DNA from: Psychromicrobium lacuslunae
Lineage (GTDB): Bacteria; Actinomycetota; Actinomycetes; Actinomycetales; Micrococcaceae
DNA: 64,000 nucleotides
Direction of reading: 5' to 3'
NCBI RefSeq assembly: GCF_000950575.1
Contig: NZ_CP011005.1
Location: 1,116,001-1,180,000 of the forward strand
Translations under genes and position numbers: made by a program
Shown here: one piece after another, positions 61,708-64,000 of the stretch
How positions within the stretch are numbered: the stretch's first letter is position 1
How the letters are laid out: every line of letters starts with the position of its first letter
The notes under the pieces: generated by a model
Database searches by the model: none
The model's input: the letters and a program-made list of their open reading frames with translations, nothing else
Told to the model about the DNA's origin: nothing

Positions 61708-61962
61708 CTAAGCGACGGAGCTGGTGCTGACGTCGCCGGCCTGGGCGAGTTCTTCGATTTTGTCCGGGCGGAAACCTGACCAGTGGTCCTGCTCGGTCAC
61801 TACGACCGGAGCCTGCAGGTAACCGAGCGCACGAACACGCTCGAGGGCTTCGGGGTCCTGGGAGAGGTCGACGCTCTGGTAGGTAATACCCTTTTTATCC
61901 AGAGCCCGGTAAGTTGCGTTGCACTGCACGCAAGCTGGCTTGGTATAAACCGTAACGGTCAT
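61708..61962 (-). CDS. nrdH: NrdH-redoxin, glutaredoxin-like electron donor
   Basis: An 84-residue redoxin with active site CVQC (Cys11, Cys14) and the NrdH-specific WSGFRPDKI C-terminal motif. It is reduced by thioredoxin reductase and feeds NrdE. ATG at 61962 is chosen over a longer upstream frame because it begins directly at the conserved MTVTVYTKPACVQC. It is the first gene of the nrd operon and lies downstream of two NrdR-like boxes. Confidence 0.96.
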   Translation of the reverse strand: MTVTVYTKPACVQCNATYRALDKKGITYQSVDLSQDPEALERVRALGYLQAPVVVTEQDHWSGFRPDKIEELAQAGDVSTSSVA

Positions 61963-62316
61963 GGTCTTCGTCCCCTTCGCGCGATCAGCTAACTGACCGC
62001 CTTGACTTCCTTTAGGTATCACTTTGCTGGTTCCTCAGCCTCGTTCTTCCACCAAGTGAATGAGCTTTGGCTGCTGTTCCAGATCCGTAAGTCGATACTA
62101 CATATAGTGGAGGCCGTTTGCTTGGACCCCAAGATGATGTATTACAAGTATGTCATTTTATGCACCAATAGTCCACAGGCGGCGTCAAAAAAATCCGCGT
62201 AAATCCGTGGTTTTAAGGAGCTCTTTCCACAGGGTGTGGAGTACTTAATCACTTAAATTTCCGGGCGTGTCACCTGCGAGTCGGCGTGTCGCAGCTAGAG
62301 CGTTTCTCCCCGGCCA
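61963..62316. other. 354-bp region between nrdH and cfa, with the nrd control region
   Basis: The part nearest nrdH contains the NrdR boxes (62095-62140). Near the cfa end CTGCGA (62274-62279) pairs with TCGCAG (62289-62294), a weak stop for the cfa transcript; CCACA/TGTGG (62227-62239) is another small dyad. Otherwise no features. Confidence 0.6.
62095..62140 (-). promoter_or_regulatory. Two NrdR-box-like sites upstream of nrdH
   Basis: On the minus strand CCACTATATGTAGTAT (62110-62095) matches the NrdR box consensus ACACTATATATAGTGT with few differences. A weaker ACATCATCTTGG (62140-62129) lies 32 nt further upstream, the spacing expected for paired NrdR boxes. NrdR would repress the operon when dATP is high. 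Confidence 0.75.
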
Positions 62317-63561
62317 CTAGAGCCGCGAACCCTCTGGTTTGCGCATTAGGATTTGATCAACGCCCATCCGGCCCTGAGCAAAGGTGAGCTCTCCGCCCGC
62401 GAGATAAAGTTCCCACACCCTGGCGACCTCCGAACCCATCATCTCCACAGCGGCATCGATATTCTTATCGAAGCTTGCTCGCCACGCTGCAATGGTTTGC
62501 ACATAGTCTTTCCGCAGCGACTGCACGCCCAGTACTTCCAGCCCACCCGCTTCAAAGAAACCGATCGTCTCCCCTAAGGGACGCATGTGCATATCCGGGG
62601 CGATGAAGGCTTCAATAAAAGGCCCACCGCCAGGGTATTTACCGCGCCGGGACATCTGTTGCACTAGCGCTGTGCCGCCAGCCTTCAGGTTTTCCCGAAT
62701 CGCCGTCACATAGCTCGGGTAGTTCCGCTGCCCGACGTGCTCCCCCATTTCCAGCGAAACCACGGCGTCAAAGGGGCCGCCAGTAATCTCACGGTAATCC
62801 TGCAATCGGATCTCCACTTGCTCGGCGACCCCACGCCGTTTGGAGCGTTCGATAGCAAAGGCGCGCTGTTCCGCAGAAATTGTGACGCCTACCATCTCGA
62901 CGTCGAACTGCTCAGCTAACTCGATTGACAACGATCCCCAGCCACAACCAATGTCCAGCACTCGCATCCCCGGCTTCAGCTCAAGCTTCTCCCCCACCAA
63001 TCGGCACTTTGCACCCTGCGCATCGAAAAGATTATTTGCGCCATCTTGCCAATAACCGGAAGAGTAGGCCATTCGCTGATCGAGAATCAGCCCGTAGAAG
63101 TCGTTAGAGAGGTCATAGTGATGACTAATCGCCCGCTTATCACGCAGCTTCGAATGCAATCGACCGACCAGTTTCGCTTGCGAATCAGGAGCTGCCAATC
63201 GTGGACCGATTGCGCCGGCAGAGCGTGCGATTACGGCTAGCTTAGCCAGCAGTGCCGGAGTGACCTTCAAAGCGCTCAGCCGGCGTTGCTGAACTACCTC
63301 CCAGACCCGCCGCAGTGCCGGATACAGTCCTCCCGAGACTTCCAGTTCACCCAGCACATATGACTGCGAGAGCGCCAGCTCCCCCGGTCCCCAGAGCTGA
63401 CGGCGGAGTACGGCAGGCGAATTAAGCCGCACAATCGGCCGATCATCTCCCTCATGTGCTGCTGTTGCGGAGCCATCCCAAGCGACGATTCGTACTGGTA
63501 ACTCGCCGCCGATCAACGGTTCAAGAAGATCGGCAAGCTGCTGGGCGATCAAAGCAGTCAT
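62317..63561 (-). CDS. cfa: Cyclopropane-fatty-acyl-phospholipid synthase
   Basis: A 414-residue SAM-dependent enzyme converting unsaturated membrane acyl chains to cyclopropane rings. It has the N-terminal lipid-binding domain (about 1-110), the CFA signature HHYDLSNDFYGLILDQRMAY (about 145), the SAM motif VLDIGCGWGSLSIELAEQF (about 205) and EMGEHVG (bicarbonate and acidic catalytic site region). AAGGGG precedes the ATG. It starts 11 nt after the second synthase-like gene, so the two are one operon. Confidence 0.95.
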   Translation of the reverse strand: MTALIAQQLADLLEPLIGGELPVRIVAWDGSATAAHEGDDRPIVRLNSPAVLRRQLWGPGELALSQSYVLGELEVSGGLYPALRRVWEVVQQRRLSALKVTPALLAKLAVIARSAGAIGPRLAAPDSQAKLVGRLHSKLRDKRAISHHYDLSNDFYGLILDQRMAYSSGYWQDGANNLFDAQGAKCRLVGEKLELKPGMRVLDIGCGWGSLSIELAEQFDVEMVGVTISAEQRAFAIERSKRRGVAEQVEIRLQDYREITGGPFDAVVSLEMGEHVGQRNYPSYVTAIRENLKAGGTALVQQMSRRGKYPGGGPFIEAFIAPDMHMRPLGETIGFFEAGGLEVLGVQSLRKDYVQTIAAWRASFDKNIDAAVEMMGSEVARVWELYLAGGELTFAQGRMGVDQILMRKPEGSRL

Positions 63562-63572
63562 GGCAGTTCCCC

Positions 63573-64000
63573 TTATCCCTTCGATTTACGCAGCTGGAAC
63601 TGCTGTACGTCGAGGTAGCCCGAAGCGAAGCCAGCCCGCGAATAGGCCAAGTAGAAGTGCCACATCCGGCGGAACGTCTCGTCGAAGCCGAGCTCATCCA
63701 CTTGCGCGGCATTCCGGCTGAACTGTTCATCCCACAGTCGGAGCGTCTGCGCGTAGTGCTGGCCGAAAGCCATCCGGTTCTCTACCGTCAACCCGTTCAG
63801 CGCGCTCTGCTCGGCAATCAACTCTGCCGAGGGAATCATCCCGCCCGGGAAAATATACTTGTGCACCCAGGTATAGCTATTTCGAGTGGCCAACATCCGC
63901 TCATGACCGATAGTGATCGCCTGCAATCCGACCGCCCCACCAGGTCTCAGCCGGGCCGCCAAGGTTTGAAAATAATCCGGCATGAACTCGAAGCCCACCG
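63573..64000 (-). CDS. Second cyclopropane-fatty-acid synthase-like protein (5' end beyond window)
   Basis: The visible 142 codons are the C-terminal third of a CFA-synthase homologue: VGFEFMPDYFQTLAARLRPG, then IFPGGMIPSAELI and WDEQFSRNAAQVDELGFDET, RMWHFYLAYSRAGFASGYLD. The N-terminal part lies outside the window, so the apparent GTG near 63998 is internal. It is co-transcribed with the complete synthase downstream; tandem copies may act on different positions of the acyl chain. Confidence 0.9.
   Translation of the reverse strand, partial: VGFEFMPDYFQTLAARLRPGGAVGLQAITIGHERMLATRNSYTWVHKYIFPGGMIPSAELIAEQSALNGLTVENRMAFGQHYAQTLRLWDEQFSRNAAQVDELGFDETFRRMWHFYLAYSRAGFASGYLDVQQFQLRKSKG

Overview
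This is a gene-dense chromosomal window of moderately high GC. It most resembles an actinobacterium of the Micrococcaceae (Arthrobacter, Renibacterium or Psychromicrobium-like); the genus is an inference. The clues are a mycoredoxin with a CGYC active site (mycothiol biology), a class Ib nrdHIEF ribonucleotide reductase, an ECF42-type sigma factor with a DGPF protein, a thioester-domain surface protein ending in a sortase signal, and heavy use of GTG/TTG starts and ATGA stop-start overlaps. I found 67 protein genes, two of them cut by the window edges. I saw no rRNA, tRNA, CRISPR array, transposase, integrase or phage gene.

Layout. 1-8.6 kb: a galactoside-use operon on the minus strand (sugar-binding lipoprotein, two permeases, LacZ of GH2, then a GH35 beta-galactosidase), with a divergent TetR gene. 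8.6-21.4 kb: secreted or hydrolytic functions (a secreted protein of unknown function, a HEXXH metallopeptidase, a G1/eqolisin peptidase, an amidohydrolase-TetR-amidase locus, esterases) and an ECF sigma factor with a membrane partner. 21.7-25.6 kb: an AhpD-like pair, an NCS1 nucleobase permease and an MFS exporter. 25.6-38.6 kb: a run of small self-contained modules, most pairing a TetR, MarR, ArsR or HxlR regulator with a reductase, VOC, SRPBCC, PPOX-like, esterase or DJ-1 enzyme, plus a rifampin ADP-ribosyltransferase. 38.9-45.1 kb: envelope proteins (M23 peptidase, large lipoprotein, thioester-domain adhesin) with an AraC/GyrI regulator and a methyltransferase. 45.2-54 kb: a short UvrA-like ATPase, the ECF42/DGPF pair, a TetR/MFS efflux pair and an FAD monooxygenase. 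54.4-64 kb: GNAT, mycoredoxin, lipoate-ligase-like protein, DUF427, thioesterase, DedA-like protein, nrdHIEF and two tandem cyclopropane-fatty-acid synthases.

Regulation is unusually readable. Many regulator genes have a visible palindromic operator in the divergent promoter, and at least seven genes have a -10-like hexamer 6-7 nt before the start codon, which predicts leaderless mRNAs. Several convergent gene pairs are separated by long perfect hairpins. The nrd operon carries a well-matched NrdR box, with a weaker second box 32 nt away.

Less explained elements: a perfect 42-bp palindrome (21579-21620), a 36-bp near-perfect palindrome (54270-54305), a 61-nt hairpin in a divergent gap whose wobble pairs favour plus-strand RNA (16225-16285), and a lipoate-ligase-like gene whose conserved N-terminus has no ATG, GTG or TTG start.
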